Assembly: GCA_964433645.1 (NCBI GenBank)
Contig: CAYSSK010000006.1
Span: 5,325 to 69,324, forward strand
Source: Desulfofustis sp964433645
GTDB lineage: Bacteria; Desulfobacterota; Desulfobulbia; Desulfobulbales; Desulfocapsaceae
DNA length: 64,000 nucleotides
Direction: 5' to 3'
Shown: positions 38,938 through 47,430 of the stretch, piece by piece
Position numbering within the stretch: the first letter of the stretch is position 1
Layout: every line of letters starts with the position of its first letter
Translations under genes and position numbers: made by a program
The notes under the pieces: generated by a model
The model's database searches: none
Seen by the model: the letters and a program-made list of their open reading frames with translations, nothing else
What the model was told of the DNA's origin: nothing

Positions 38938-41288
38938 TCCGGCAACCACGGGCGGAGTCGCTCCGCCAGCATCTCCGGCTTGATCGGTTTAGAGATAAAA
39001 TCATCCATACCCGATTGGAGGCAGCGCATCCTGGTGCTTTTCAGGGCATTGGCGGTCATCGCGACAATACGGCTCCGCCGGCGCCGGCTCCTTTGCTCTT
39101 CAGCCCGAATCAATTCGGTTGCTTCATAACCGCTCATCTCCGGCATCTGGATGTCCATCAAGATGACATCGTAGTCACCGTGTCGGACCAGTTCGATCGC
39201 TTCTTTGCCGTGCGACGCGGTCTGGACCGCAAGGCCGAAGCGCTCGAGAATCGCCTGGGCCACTTTCTGATTGATCGGTTCGTCATCGACCAGCAAGACG
39301 GCGCCGGAAAGGCGGGTCCGTGGTGCGTACCCGCCCTGCTCGACCACGCCCTCCGCACGTTTGACCGATCCGTGCCCGGTAAGAACCTCGAGCAACTGGC
39401 GGCGACGAACCGGCTGATGGACAACCGCCTGAAACCCCTCCTGCCGAATCTGTTCGCTGTTCACGGTTCCGGAAACGATCGCCACCAGTCGCGGCATGTT
39501 TTTCGGACAATGGTTTCTGATCATTGAGGCAAGATCGGCACCGTTGCTGTCCGCCAGTTGATGATCGATCAACACGGCGTCGGGTACGGCAGCACCGGTC
39601 GGATCCTGGAAAAAGCGGGCCTGTACCTCTTGCCCGCTGCCACAGCTGGAGACCTGGGCACCGGCAGCCGTCAGATAGGATTCGAAAATCATCCGGCTGC
39701 TGGCATTATCATCGACGATCAGGATCTGCAGACCGCTCAGTTCGGTGTCCATCTTCTGACAAAACGACTCACCGTCCGTCTTGAACTGCAAAGCAAACCA
39801 GAATTCGGCACCTTCCCCTTCCCGCGAGCGTGCCCCGATATCTCCCCCTTGAAGCTCGACCAATTGCTTACAGACACTCAGGCCAAGTCCGGTACCGCCG
39901 AAGTTCCGGGTAATCGAACCGTCAGCCTGGGTAAATTTCTCAAAGAGACGAGGCATCAAATGATCAGGGATGCCGATCCCCGTGTCGCTGACGACGAATC
40001 GCAGCAATTGCTTCTGATCGACCAGCTCAATGAGCTCAGCGCCAAGAAAAACCTGTCCCTGCCGGGTAAATTTCACCGCATTGCTCACCAGATTGGTCAG
40101 AATCTGCCGCAATCGTGTCGGATCTCCTTCGACCGAGCAGGAAATCTCGGGCGGAACGTAGCAGAGCAAGTCGATGGCTCCATTGCTGACAACGTCGACA
40201 TAGAGAGACGCCACCTCTTCGACCAGCTCGCAGACGTTGAACGGAATCGACTCAAACTCGACCATACCCGCATCAATCTTGGAAAAATCGAGAATATCGT
40301 TGATGATACGCATCAATGCATCGGCGGAACGTTCGGCGGTTTCGAGAAGACGCCGATACTCGTCGGTCAGCGGCGCATCGTTGAGCAGCGACAACACACC
40401 GATCACTCCGTTCATCGGGGTCCGGATCTCATGGCTCATATTGGTCAGAAATTCGGTCTTTGCCTGGGATGCGGCGAGGGCTTCGTCCCGTCGCCGACGC
40501 AGCTCCTCGGTGCGCTCTTCAACGATCAACTCAAGATTATGGCGATGCTGATGGAGTTCACTGTCCCGGACCTGGATGGCATCGAGCATGGAGTTGAAGT
40601 GCTCGATCAAGCCGCCTATTTCGTCCCGGCCGGATTGTTCGACGCGAACCGAGTAATCACCGAGTTCGGCGATACGCCGGGCAGTTGCCGCCAGGCGGGA
40701 AACCGGCTCGGTGATCGAACGCTGTAAGCGGCGAGTCGCGCGATGGGTGATGAGAAGAAAAAATCCGACACCGCACGCCAGCATCAGCGTCGTGAGGATA
40801 ACCTGCTTTTGGATCCTGAGCATGCTGACCACCAGAACGATACCGGTGACCTGATCTGCGTTGTGGACAACGGGACGGTAAAAATGCAGTTTGAAGACAC
40901 CGTCCGCCATGATCAACCGGGTCCCCTGACCGGGCGACATCTCCGACAGCGGCAGGTTGTCCAGCCCTTGATCATTACGGGCATAGGCCGCGGCAACCTG
41001 CTGATCTCGGCCGAGTATCGCGGCAACTTCGATATCTTGATCCACCTCCAGGGCGCCGAGCAGCTCCGCCGCGTGATTCCAGGTCCGCAGGCCCTCCTGG
41101 TCCGGGCCGACACGGCTCATTACTTCGGCCAGCACTTCAAGATGATCGGCCATTACTCCCTGCAGAATACGGACCTGGAAAAAAACGGTCAAGGCCAGGA
41201 AAAGAATAAGCGCCGTCCCGGTGCTGGCCAGACCGAGCAGGGTCATTTTGCGCTGAATCGGCACATCATTGAGAAATGTCGACTTCAC
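38934..41288 (-). CDS. Hybrid sensor histidine kinase with two receiver domains
   Basis: A 784-residue membrane kinase. Order: TM1 (about 17-40), a periplasmic sensor, TM2 (about 160-180), HAMP, HisKA (phospho-His in NMSHEIRTPMNG), HATPase (N, G1 DTGIGIP, G2 GGTGLGLSV), a first receiver (ILIVDDNASSR, Asp in VLIDHQLAD), and a second receiver (LLVDDEPINQK, Asp in VILMDIQMPEMSG, Lys in ISKPIK). No HPt domain or DNA-binding regulator adjoins, so the output partner is elsewhere. GTG start with weak GGAT upstream. BarA-like layout. Confidence 0.92.
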   Translation of the reverse strand: MKSTFLNDVPIQRKMTLLGLASTGTALILFLALTVFFQVRILQGVMADHLEVLAEVMSRVGPDQEGLRTWNHAAELLGALEVDQDIEVAAILGRDQQVAAAYARNDQGLDNLPLSEMSPGQGTRLIMADGVFKLHFYRPVVHNADQVTGIVLVVSMLRIQKQVILTTLMLACGVGFFLLITHRATRRLQRSITEPVSRLAATARRIAELGDYSVRVEQSGRDEIGGLIEHFNSMLDAIQVRDSELHQHRHNLELIVEERTEELRRRRDEALAASQAKTEFLTNMSHEIRTPMNGVIGVLSLLNDAPLTDEYRRLLETAERSADALMRIINDILDFSKIDAGMVEFESIPFNVCELVEEVASLYVDVVSNGAIDLLCYVPPEISCSVEGDPTRLRQILTNLVSNAVKFTRQGQVFLGAELIELVDQKQLLRFVVSDTGIGIPDHLMPRLFEKFTQADGSITRNFGGTGLGLSVCKQLVELQGGDIGARSREGEGAEFWFALQFKTDGESFCQKMDTELSGLQILIVDDNASSRMIFESYLTAAGAQVSSCGSGQEVQARFFQDPTGAAVPDAVLIDHQLADSNGADLASMIRNHCPKNMPRLVAIVSGTVNSEQIRQEGFQAVVHQPVRRRQLLEVLTGHGSVKRAEGVVEQGGYAPRTRLSGAVLLVDDEPINQKVAQAILERFGLAVQTASHGKEAIELVRHGDYDVILMDIQMPEMSGYEATELIRAEEQRSRRRRSRIVAMTANALKSTRMRCLQSGMDDFISKPIKPEMLAERLRPWLPD

Positions 41289-41467
41289 CAGATCATCCGC
41301 GCGTGAAAGGAATTGACGGCCGCAACACCGGCTCTTTGACGGGAAGGGTAACGCCGGCCCGCCGGGGGCATGGTCAATCTAGCAAATTACCGAAGAAAGA
41401 GATACCAGATTTTCCGGCTCCGGGCTATCGCCCACCGAAGGTCGGCTAACCGGTACACGGAGAGGCA

Positions 41468-42520
41468 ATGGACACCGCGCTGCCGATGAGGTATGCTGGG
41501 CATTGCTGCACACCACGATTAATCATCGCCCGCCCAAACGGGCCGAAACCGGCAACCAGCACCTCCATGGAACCAGTCAGCCATCATCTTTTCTCTTCCG
41601 GCCGTCTCGCTCAGCGAGTTACCCGTGCGGTACAGGCCCTCGGCGACTGTCAACTCTGTCCGCGCCGCTGCCGGGTCAACAGGCTGGACGACCAGCGGGG
41701 ATTCTGCGCCACCGGCAGGCTGGCCCGCGTATCCGGCTACGGTCCGCACCATGGAGAAGAAGGTCCGCTGTCGGGCAACAGCGGTTCGGGCACCATCTTT
41801 TTTGCTTCCTGTAACCTGCGCTGCTGCTTTTGCCAGAATTACGAGATCAGCCACGATCGGGAAAACGCCCCCGAAGTGGACAGTGGCGCTCTGGCGGCAA
41901 TGATGCTTGAACTGCAGCGACAAGGCTGTCACAACATCAACGTCGTCACCCCCAGTCATGTCCTGCCGCAGCTGCTCGAAGCATTGCCGGTCGCCCTGGA
42001 GGCGGGCCTGCGAATTCCACTCGTCTATAATTGCAGCGGTTACGAACTCCCGGAATCGCTGGACCTGCTTAACGGGATTGTCGACATCTACCTGCCCGAT
42101 TTCAAGTTCTGGCACCCCGTCAGCGCTCAACGCTTCCTGCAGGCAGCGGATTATCCGGAAATCGTCAGGCGGGCGCTGGCTATTATGCATCGCCAGGTCG
42201 GCGACCTGGTGATAAATGACCGGGGACTAGGGGTCCGTGGGCTGCTCGTCCGACATCTGCTGATGCCGGGGGGTATCGATGAAACGGCCGCTATTCTCGA
42301 TTATATTGCCGCAGAGATAGGAACGAATACCTATGTCAACATCATGGACCAGTACCGACCCTGCGGCACTGCGTTCAATGAACCGGACCTTGCCGGTCGG
42401 CTCGCTGCAGATCAATATGCCCAGGCGATGGCGCTGGCTCAACGGGCCGGTCTGCGACGGCTTGACCAACGCGATCTCGGCGCCTTATTGCGGCGCCTCG
42501 GCATCATCTCCCCCCCCTAG
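41468..42520 (+). CDS. Radical SAM protein, PflA-like
   Basis: A 350-residue iron-sulfur enzyme. The CxxxCxxC radical SAM cluster motif is CNLRCCFC, and a second cysteine group, CQLCPRRC plus FCATG, precedes it as in the PflA-related (AmmeMemoRadiSam-like) group. The start at 41468 has a good GGAGAGG site. However, its first 33 residues look unstructured, and ATG 41567 (317 residues) gives the usual family length. Probably generates a glycyl radical or modifies a protein; the substrate is unknown. Confidence 0.82.
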   Translation: MDTALPMRYAGHCCTPRLIIARPNGPKPATSTSMEPVSHHLFSSGRLAQRVTRAVQALGDCQLCPRRCRVNRLDDQRGFCATGRLARVSGYGPHHGEEGPLSGNSGSGTIFFASCNLRCCFCQNYEISHDRENAPEVDSGALAAMMLELQRQGCHNINVVTPSHVLPQLLEALPVALEAGLRIPLVYNCSGYELPESLDLLNGIVDIYLPDFKFWHPVSAQRFLQAADYPEIVRRALAIMHRQVGDLVINDRGLGVRGLLVRHLLMPGGIDETAAILDYIAAEIGTNTYVNIMDQYRPCGTAFNEPDLAGRLAADQYAQAMALAQRAGLRRLDQRDLGALLRRLGIISPP

Positions 42521-42677
42521 CCCCCAGGAGTGATGGTCACAACGAAGCATGAAAATCGTCATCGCGGCCGGCTGGGTTGGCTGGTTGGTCGTCCTCCCCC
42601 GTCTGCTGCGCTGCGACCTGATCGCCAGGCCGCGGAGATCGGGGAAAAGGATCTGTGCCGATGGGCATCACGTTGGT

Positions 42678-42695
42678 GGGGGACAGCTTGCCCCC
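42678..42695. other. GC hairpin between convergent genes
   Basis: GGGGG and CCCCC arms around an 8-nt loop, in the 206-bp space between the radical SAM gene and the acyltransferase gene. No T-run follows on either strand, so it is at best a weak bidirectional terminator. The rest of this interval shows no supported gene. Confidence 0.3.
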
Positions 42696-42726
42696 TGCTG
42701 CTATGGGCCTGGCCGGAGAGGCTTCC

Positions 42727-43536
42727 TCACTTCTCCAACGATTGCCACCGGTCGAGGCGCTGCTTGATAAAGGAGATCACCTCCTGATGCTCTTCAGCTC
42801 CTTTACCGCCCACGGCCATCGGTCGACCAAAGGCGAACCGGACCGCACGCTCCGGTCGGATTCGCCCAAAGTCTTTGAGCCATCGACCGTTTCCCCAGGC
42901 ATCGGTGACCAGGGCGATGGGAACAATTGGAACACCGGCCTGGCGGGCCAGTTTAACGCCGATCGAGCTGAACTGCTCGGGCTGGAATGGTGCTCTTGTC
43001 GTCTGGGGAAAAATGATGACCGACGTCCCCTCTTCCAGACGCCTGCAACCTTCGTTGAGCACCGTTTTCAGATCGTTGCGGGGGTTGGTCCTGGTCACCG
43101 CGATGGGGCGGCAGGACTTCATGACATGCTTGAACACCGGCACTTCCAGCAGGCTCTGTTTAATCACATAGGTGATCGGTCCATAGGGCAGAAGCAGCCC
43201 CGGCAGGAGCACCGTTTCCATGACGCTCAGATGGTTCCCGATAAAGACCACCGGCCACGGCGCCGCCTGAACCTGATCGAGGCCGCTCACCTCGATCCTG
43301 ATACCAACCTGTTCGAGGCGGCGAAGGACTTCGAGACTGCTGGCCTGCCAGGCCGTTTTGTCATAGCCGCCCCCTTTCGCCAGCCGCGCCGCCCGCCGGA
43401 CAATACCGATAAACCCGGCATAAAACCAGAAGGAAGGGAACAGGCCGGGGATCAGCGCGGTGCGTGCCGGCCTGCTGACATAGGTCGCGTTGTCTGATGT
43501 AATAATTTCCATAGAAAATACGTTGGATAACGCCAT
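42727..43536 (-). CDS. PlsC-like lysophospholipid acyltransferase
   Basis: A 269-residue membrane-associated acyltransferase. Motif I reads GNHLSVMET, an H-x4-E variant of the usual H-x4-D, and motif III reads VIIFPQTTR instead of FPEGTR, so it belongs to a divergent PlsC subgroup. One or two N-terminal hydrophobic segments anchor it. The start at 43536 is uncertain (43512 also possible; neither has a good ribosome-binding site). It lies 31 bp after the GspA/DamX-like gene and may be its operon partner. Confidence 0.75.
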   Translation of the reverse strand: MALSNVFSMEIITSDNATYVSRPARTALIPGLFPSFWFYAGFIGIVRRAARLAKGGGYDKTAWQASSLEVLRRLEQVGIRIEVSGLDQVQAAPWPVVFIGNHLSVMETVLLPGLLLPYGPITYVIKQSLLEVPVFKHVMKSCRPIAVTRTNPRNDLKTVLNEGCRRLEEGTSVIIFPQTTRAPFQPEQFSSIGVKLARQAGVPIVPIALVTDAWGNGRWLKDFGRIRPERAVRFAFGRPMAVGGKGAEEHQEVISFIKQRLDRWQSLEK

Positions 43537-43567
43537 AGACCGTTCATGGCTGCCGGTCTCTTCCGGC

Positions 43568-45850
43568 TTACGGCAGCATTCGCGTCTTCTCCACCGCGGC
43601 ATTAACGGCGATCGGGTAAGGATCATGCTTTCTGAGGAAAACCGGCAGCGTATTGCGCGCCTGCTGCGCTGCGGCAAATGTCCGGTACTCTCCAAAATAG
43701 AGCATCACGGTCGGCGGGTCGCCGAGCCGTCTGAGCACGAACAGGTCGTCGGCAACCGACCGATACTCATTGTCTTCCAACATCTGCTGCAGATTTTCTT
43801 CAGCCTGTTCGGACGTCAACACCATCAATTGCACGGTAAATCGTCCGGAACCGCCGCCAACCAGCCAGCGTGCTCCGGCTGCAAGCCGCTCCTTGTACAA
43901 TGATTCACGAACGGGCACATCCGGACCGGGTGAAGGCCTCTCGCCCGCCGGCTCGTCGGCAGCTTCAGACAGCTGCCCTTGGCTATCGGCCGCCTGCCCC
44001 GGCTCGCTTGCATCCGGCTCAGACTTCGGCAAGAAAATCGTCCTGCCAATACTCTCCGGACCCAGAACCGACTTCACCGTCGCGGAGACGGTTTCCTCTT
44101 TTTTCCCCTCATCGAAAATCATCACCGGCAGCGGCTGATTCAACGCTTTCTTTTCCGTTGGTGTGCTCCTGGTCTCCTGCTCGACAACCTCGATCGGACC
44201 ATCGTTTTCGACTTCCGGTATTGTTTGTCGGGAAACATCGCCCTCCGGATCAGTCGCAGGCTCTACCGGCGCTTGTGCTGCCGCGCTCTGTGACCGCTGC
44301 TCGCCGGTGCCGGTCTGAACGGGTGGGGGGATCTTCTTGAATTCATTGACAGCAATAGCCGGCCGCTCCGCCGCTGACTCGGCAACAGGTTCCGGCGCCG
44401 GGGACCCGGACGGCGGCAGGGCAGACACCGATTCTTCGGTCTCTTCGGCCGCCGGTCTCGCCGCCAGGTCGTTCTCGTCCGGGGAGACAGCAGCGCCGGG
44501 CGAGCCTTCGGCCTCCGCCACCGCACTCACGGCGGTACGATGGTCATCGGCCGGACTGTCACCCGACAAGCTATCCGCCGGTTTCCGGACGGATACCGCG
44601 TCTTTCTCACCGTCCTCGACTCCAGCCGGCGGCGCGATCATCAGCGGACTGACTGCAGGCTGCTCGCCGACCGGAACCGGGACTGCGGGCTGCGCCGTTG
44701 CCGTGCTGTTCTCGGTTTGCTGCACAGCCGATCCGGAAGGGACGGCAGCTATGTCATCGGCCACGCCGGACGTTTTTTCTTTCTCGACCGGATCAGGCTT
44801 CGCCGAAGGCACTGCCGGCTCACCGGCCAGCGGTTCAACCGCGCGCAACTCGATTACCGGTACACTCGATTGATCGGTTTGTCGGTCGCCCTCTTCCGGT
44901 GAGCGCGGCAGTAACAAAAATACAGCAACCACGACAGCCGTCAGAGCGCCGCCGGCCCACAGCCAGGTGGCGCCGATCCTCGGCAGGGTAAGAAAGTCGA
45001 GATCCACCTTCGGCATGCCGGGAACAGTCCGGGAGCGGCGTTCCCTGCTGGCGGCGCGCCGAGAGTTGGCGGTATTCATCGTGTCCAACAGGACAAGAAA
45101 TGGCTCCTCCGTCTGCTCGGATTGCAGATACTCGGCAGCCAACTGGTTGATGGTACGAAAGTTGCCGAGAGACGCCGCATAAATCCCCGCCCCGATATCG
45201 GCTGGAACGGCTCGGTCCCGGCTGTCGGCGGCAATGCGCAGACTTTGATCAAGATAAGCCTGCGTCGCCTGCTGATCGAGATCAGCGAGAAGCAGATTCC
45301 GCTCCTCGACCTCCTGAAAGGCGACAATGCCGAGCTGCTCGAGACTTTCGGACAGCGACGGCCGTCCCGACAAAACAAGGTGCAGCAGCAGACCGTCGGC
45401 ATTGACCCGATCTAGCATCTTCCTGATCCGCTCCAGCGTCGCCAGGTAAATCTTTTCCGCTTCTTCAAAGACTATCACCAGCCGCTGACCACGTGTGCGC
45501 AGAGAATCGGCAATGGCCAGCAGCATCTCTGTGGTCGCCCCGTCCTCGCGAACTTCAATCTCACCGATCACTTCACGGCCGACGATATCCACCATATCAC
45601 TGAACGACTCCACCGCCCGCGGCAGAAACACCGAGATCAGACCGGCCGGCAACTCCTTTTCAACCATTCGGCAGACCATCGTTTTACCGCTTCCTTGCGA
45701 GCCGATCAGCGTGATCAGGCTGACGCCGTCAAGCAGGGCGTTCTTGATTTCGTCGACAACCTCCCGCCTTCCGCCGCCTGCGAAAAAAAACGACGTATCG
45801 ACTATATCTTCAAATGGTTGGCCAGTAATAGGGGGCTGTTGATCTTGCAT
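43568..45850 (-). CDS. GspA/DamX-like AAA ATPase with SPOR domain
   Basis: A 760-residue bitopic protein. The cytoplasmic ExeA/GspA-type AAA domain has Walker A GSQGSGKT (about 50-57) and Walker B VIVFEEAE. A single membrane segment (about 293-313) follows, then a disordered linker of about 360 residues rich in Pro, Ala, Glu and Ser. The C-terminal SPOR domain (about 680-757, FTVQLMVLTS ... YFGEYRTFAAAQQA) binds denuded septal peptidoglycan. Similar proteins help division or insertion of secretion complexes through the wall; no type II secretion genes are nearby. Confidence 0.85.
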   Translation of the reverse strand: MQDQQPPITGQPFEDIVDTSFFFAGGGRREVVDEIKNALLDGVSLITLIGSQGSGKTMVCRMVEKELPAGLISVFLPRAVESFSDMVDIVGREVIGEIEVREDGATTEMLLAIADSLRTRGQRLVIVFEEAEKIYLATLERIRKMLDRVNADGLLLHLVLSGRPSLSESLEQLGIVAFQEVEERNLLLADLDQQATQAYLDQSLRIAADSRDRAVPADIGAGIYAASLGNFRTINQLAAEYLQSEQTEEPFLVLLDTMNTANSRRAASRERRSRTVPGMPKVDLDFLTLPRIGATWLWAGGALTAVVVAVFLLLPRSPEEGDRQTDQSSVPVIELRAVEPLAGEPAVPSAKPDPVEKEKTSGVADDIAAVPSGSAVQQTENSTATAQPAVPVPVGEQPAVSPLMIAPPAGVEDGEKDAVSVRKPADSLSGDSPADDHRTAVSAVAEAEGSPGAAVSPDENDLAARPAAEETEESVSALPPSGSPAPEPVAESAAERPAIAVNEFKKIPPPVQTGTGEQRSQSAAAQAPVEPATDPEGDVSRQTIPEVENDGPIEVVEQETRSTPTEKKALNQPLPVMIFDEGKKEETVSATVKSVLGPESIGRTIFLPKSEPDASEPGQAADSQGQLSEAADEPAGERPSPGPDVPVRESLYKERLAAGARWLVGGGSGRFTVQLMVLTSEQAEENLQQMLEDNEYRSVADDLFVLRRLGDPPTVMLYFGEYRTFAAAQQARNTLPVFLRKHDPYPIAVNAAVEKTRMLP

Positions 45851-46102
45851 GACATCTTTTTTAAAATGAAAACTGTACCCCCGGCTGCTGGTGCTTTCCA
45901 GCCTGATCAGCTGGCTTCAGAGGCCGGCAGGTGCCATCTGCTTCAATTATGTAACACAAAGAGGGCGCGAAGCAAGGGATTATCACCGATGATCAATGGA
46001 TTATCCGTGCCGGTACCAATCGGCTCCCGTGTGTTCGGCTGAACATGGAGCGTCCCCTTCCGGCTGCCGGGGTTCTCCCGCAGGGCGCTTGCGCATTGGT
46101 AA

Positions 46103-46132
46103 TTGACACCCGCCGGGCGGCTGTTGTACAGT
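46103..46132 (+). promoter_or_regulatory. Possible promoter directly before aat
   Basis: TTGACA, an 18-nt spacer, TACAGT, ending six bases before the ATG at 46138. If real, transcription would begin at or next to the start codon. The rest of the divergent interval 45851-46137 contains no supported gene. Confidence 0.35.
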
Positions 46133-46137
46133 CGCCT

Positions 46138-46845
46138 ATGCCGGTATTCCAGCTGACAGATCGGATTATTTTCCCGCCCCCGGACCTTGCTGAAAACAAT
46201 GGCTTATTGGCGGTCGGCGGAGATCTGTCACCACAAAGATTGATTGCTGCATACCGCCGCGGTATTTTTCCCTGGTTTTCTGAAGGCGACCCGATTCTCT
46301 GGTGGTTCACCTCTCCGAGGCTGGTCCTTTTCCCGGAATCACTGAGAGTTTCAAAACGGCTGGAACGTTCCCGGAGAAACTCCGGGACAACATGCACCAT
46401 CAACCAGGACTTCGAGCAGGTAATCGCCACGTGTGCCCGGATACGCACGGAGCAAAACCAGGAAACCTGGATCTCGACAGAGATGATCAACGCCTATTGC
46501 GAACTCCATAAGCGTCATTATTGTCACTCGGTGGAATGCTGGCAAAACGGGCAACTGGTCGGCGGCCTCTACGGCGTCGCGCTGGGGCAGGTGTTTTTTG
46601 GTGAATCGATGTTTTCTCTTCTGGCCAACGCCTCCAAATTTTGCTTGATACACCTGGCCTCATTTCTACAAGCACACGACTATCGGTTGATCGACTGCCA
46701 GATGACCACCGCTCACCTGAGCCGGCTCGGCGCATCTGAGATTTCCGGAACTTCTTTCCAGACCATGCTCAACCGCCTCATCCCAACCTTAACTCCGAAT
46801 GATAACTGGCCCCATGAAAAAGATGACCGATACAGAACTGTGTGA
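46138..46845 (+). CDS. aat: Leucyl/phenylalanyl-tRNA-protein transferase
   Basis: A 235-residue enzyme that adds Leu or Phe to N-terminal Arg/Lys of proteins, marking them for ClpAP through the N-end rule. Signatures: FPPPDLAENNGLLAVGGDLS, YRRGIFPWFSEGDPILWW, and GGLYGVALGQVFFGESMFS. MPVF is the usual family N-terminus, so 46138 is chosen over an in-frame start at 46045. No ribosome-binding site is visible. The next gene overlaps its 3' end by about 32 bp. Confidence 0.92.
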   Translation: MPVFQLTDRIIFPPPDLAENNGLLAVGGDLSPQRLIAAYRRGIFPWFSEGDPILWWFTSPRLVLFPESLRVSKRLERSRRNSGTTCTINQDFEQVIATCARIRTEQNQETWISTEMINAYCELHKRHYCHSVECWQNGQLVGGLYGVALGQVFFGESMFSLLANASKFCLIHLASFLQAHDYRLIDCQMTTAHLSRLGASEISGTSFQTMLNRLIPTLTPNDNWPHEKDDRYRTV

Positions 46846-47368
46846 CGGCTGCGGCAAAACTGATGTCCTGGTCGACCGGGACGGCAATGAATTCTGCGCG
46901 GACTGCCTGCTTATCGTCGACACCCTCGCCAGCAAACCGGGGCTGCTCGACCATTTGTGCACACTGACCGGCAGGCCAGCCACCTCTCGCGACATCCTCT
47001 CCGGATCACCACGGGAACTGCCCGATGTGCTCGACGCCGTCAGATACCGAACCCGCGATCGAGAGCTCAACACCTGGTATGTCTCGATCAGCGAAATGGA
47101 AGGCGCCCCGGTCGAGATCTTCGCCTCAACGGCCTTTGATCGCGATCAACACCTGCAGTCGAGAATCTCTAACCTGACCACCATCACCAGGCTCATTTCT
47201 CTGATCTTGCGGCATATTTTCCTCGGCGAGGTACTCACCCTGGACAAGACGTTGAAACAATTGCGTCGCAGTTCCCGGCAGAAAAACGATCTCCCCGATA
47301 TGTTGTCCAACGTTCTCAGTAATTATCGCCCGGACCAAACCGGAGACGAGCGCCATCGGGCCGCCTGA
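46814..47368 (+). CDS. Zinc-ribbon protein with NrdJ-like TSCPD domain
   Basis: A 184-residue protein. The N-terminus has CDGCGK and FCADC, a four-Cys zinc ribbon. The rest (RTRDRELNTWYVSISEMEG, FEIFAST-like VEIFAST, then ITRLISLILRH and LKQLRRSSRQ) resembles the TSCPD region found at the C-terminus of adenosylcobalamin-dependent ribonucleotide reductases (NrdJ/NrdJb). No catalytic NrdJ domain is present here, so it may be an accessory subunit or an unrelated use of the fold. Start may be 46814 or 46823. It overlaps aat. Confidence 0.65.
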   Translation: MKKMTDTELCDGCGKTDVLVDRDGNEFCADCLLIVDTLASKPGLLDHLCTLTGRPATSRDILSGSPRELPDVLDAVRYRTRDRELNTWYVSISEMEGAPVEIFASTAFDRDQHLQSRISNLTTITRLISLILRHIFLGEVLTLDKTLKQLRRSSRQKNDLPDMLSNVLSNYRPDQTGDERHRAA

Positions 47369-47430
47369 ACGGCCCAGGGGAGGCACGTGGTTGTCGGCAG
47401 CGCCACAACGGCGGATAGTGCCCCTGAAGG

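Noticed and set aside
42549..42767. A 72-residue frame between the radical SAM and acyltransferase genes
   Set aside because: Starts like a membrane protein but turns into low-complexity Gly/Arg sequence and overlaps the convergent gene.
47369..47430. Hairpin-like sequence between the convergent TSCPD and Rel genes
   Set aside because: Pairing is imperfect and there is no T-run on either strand, so a terminator cannot be claimed.
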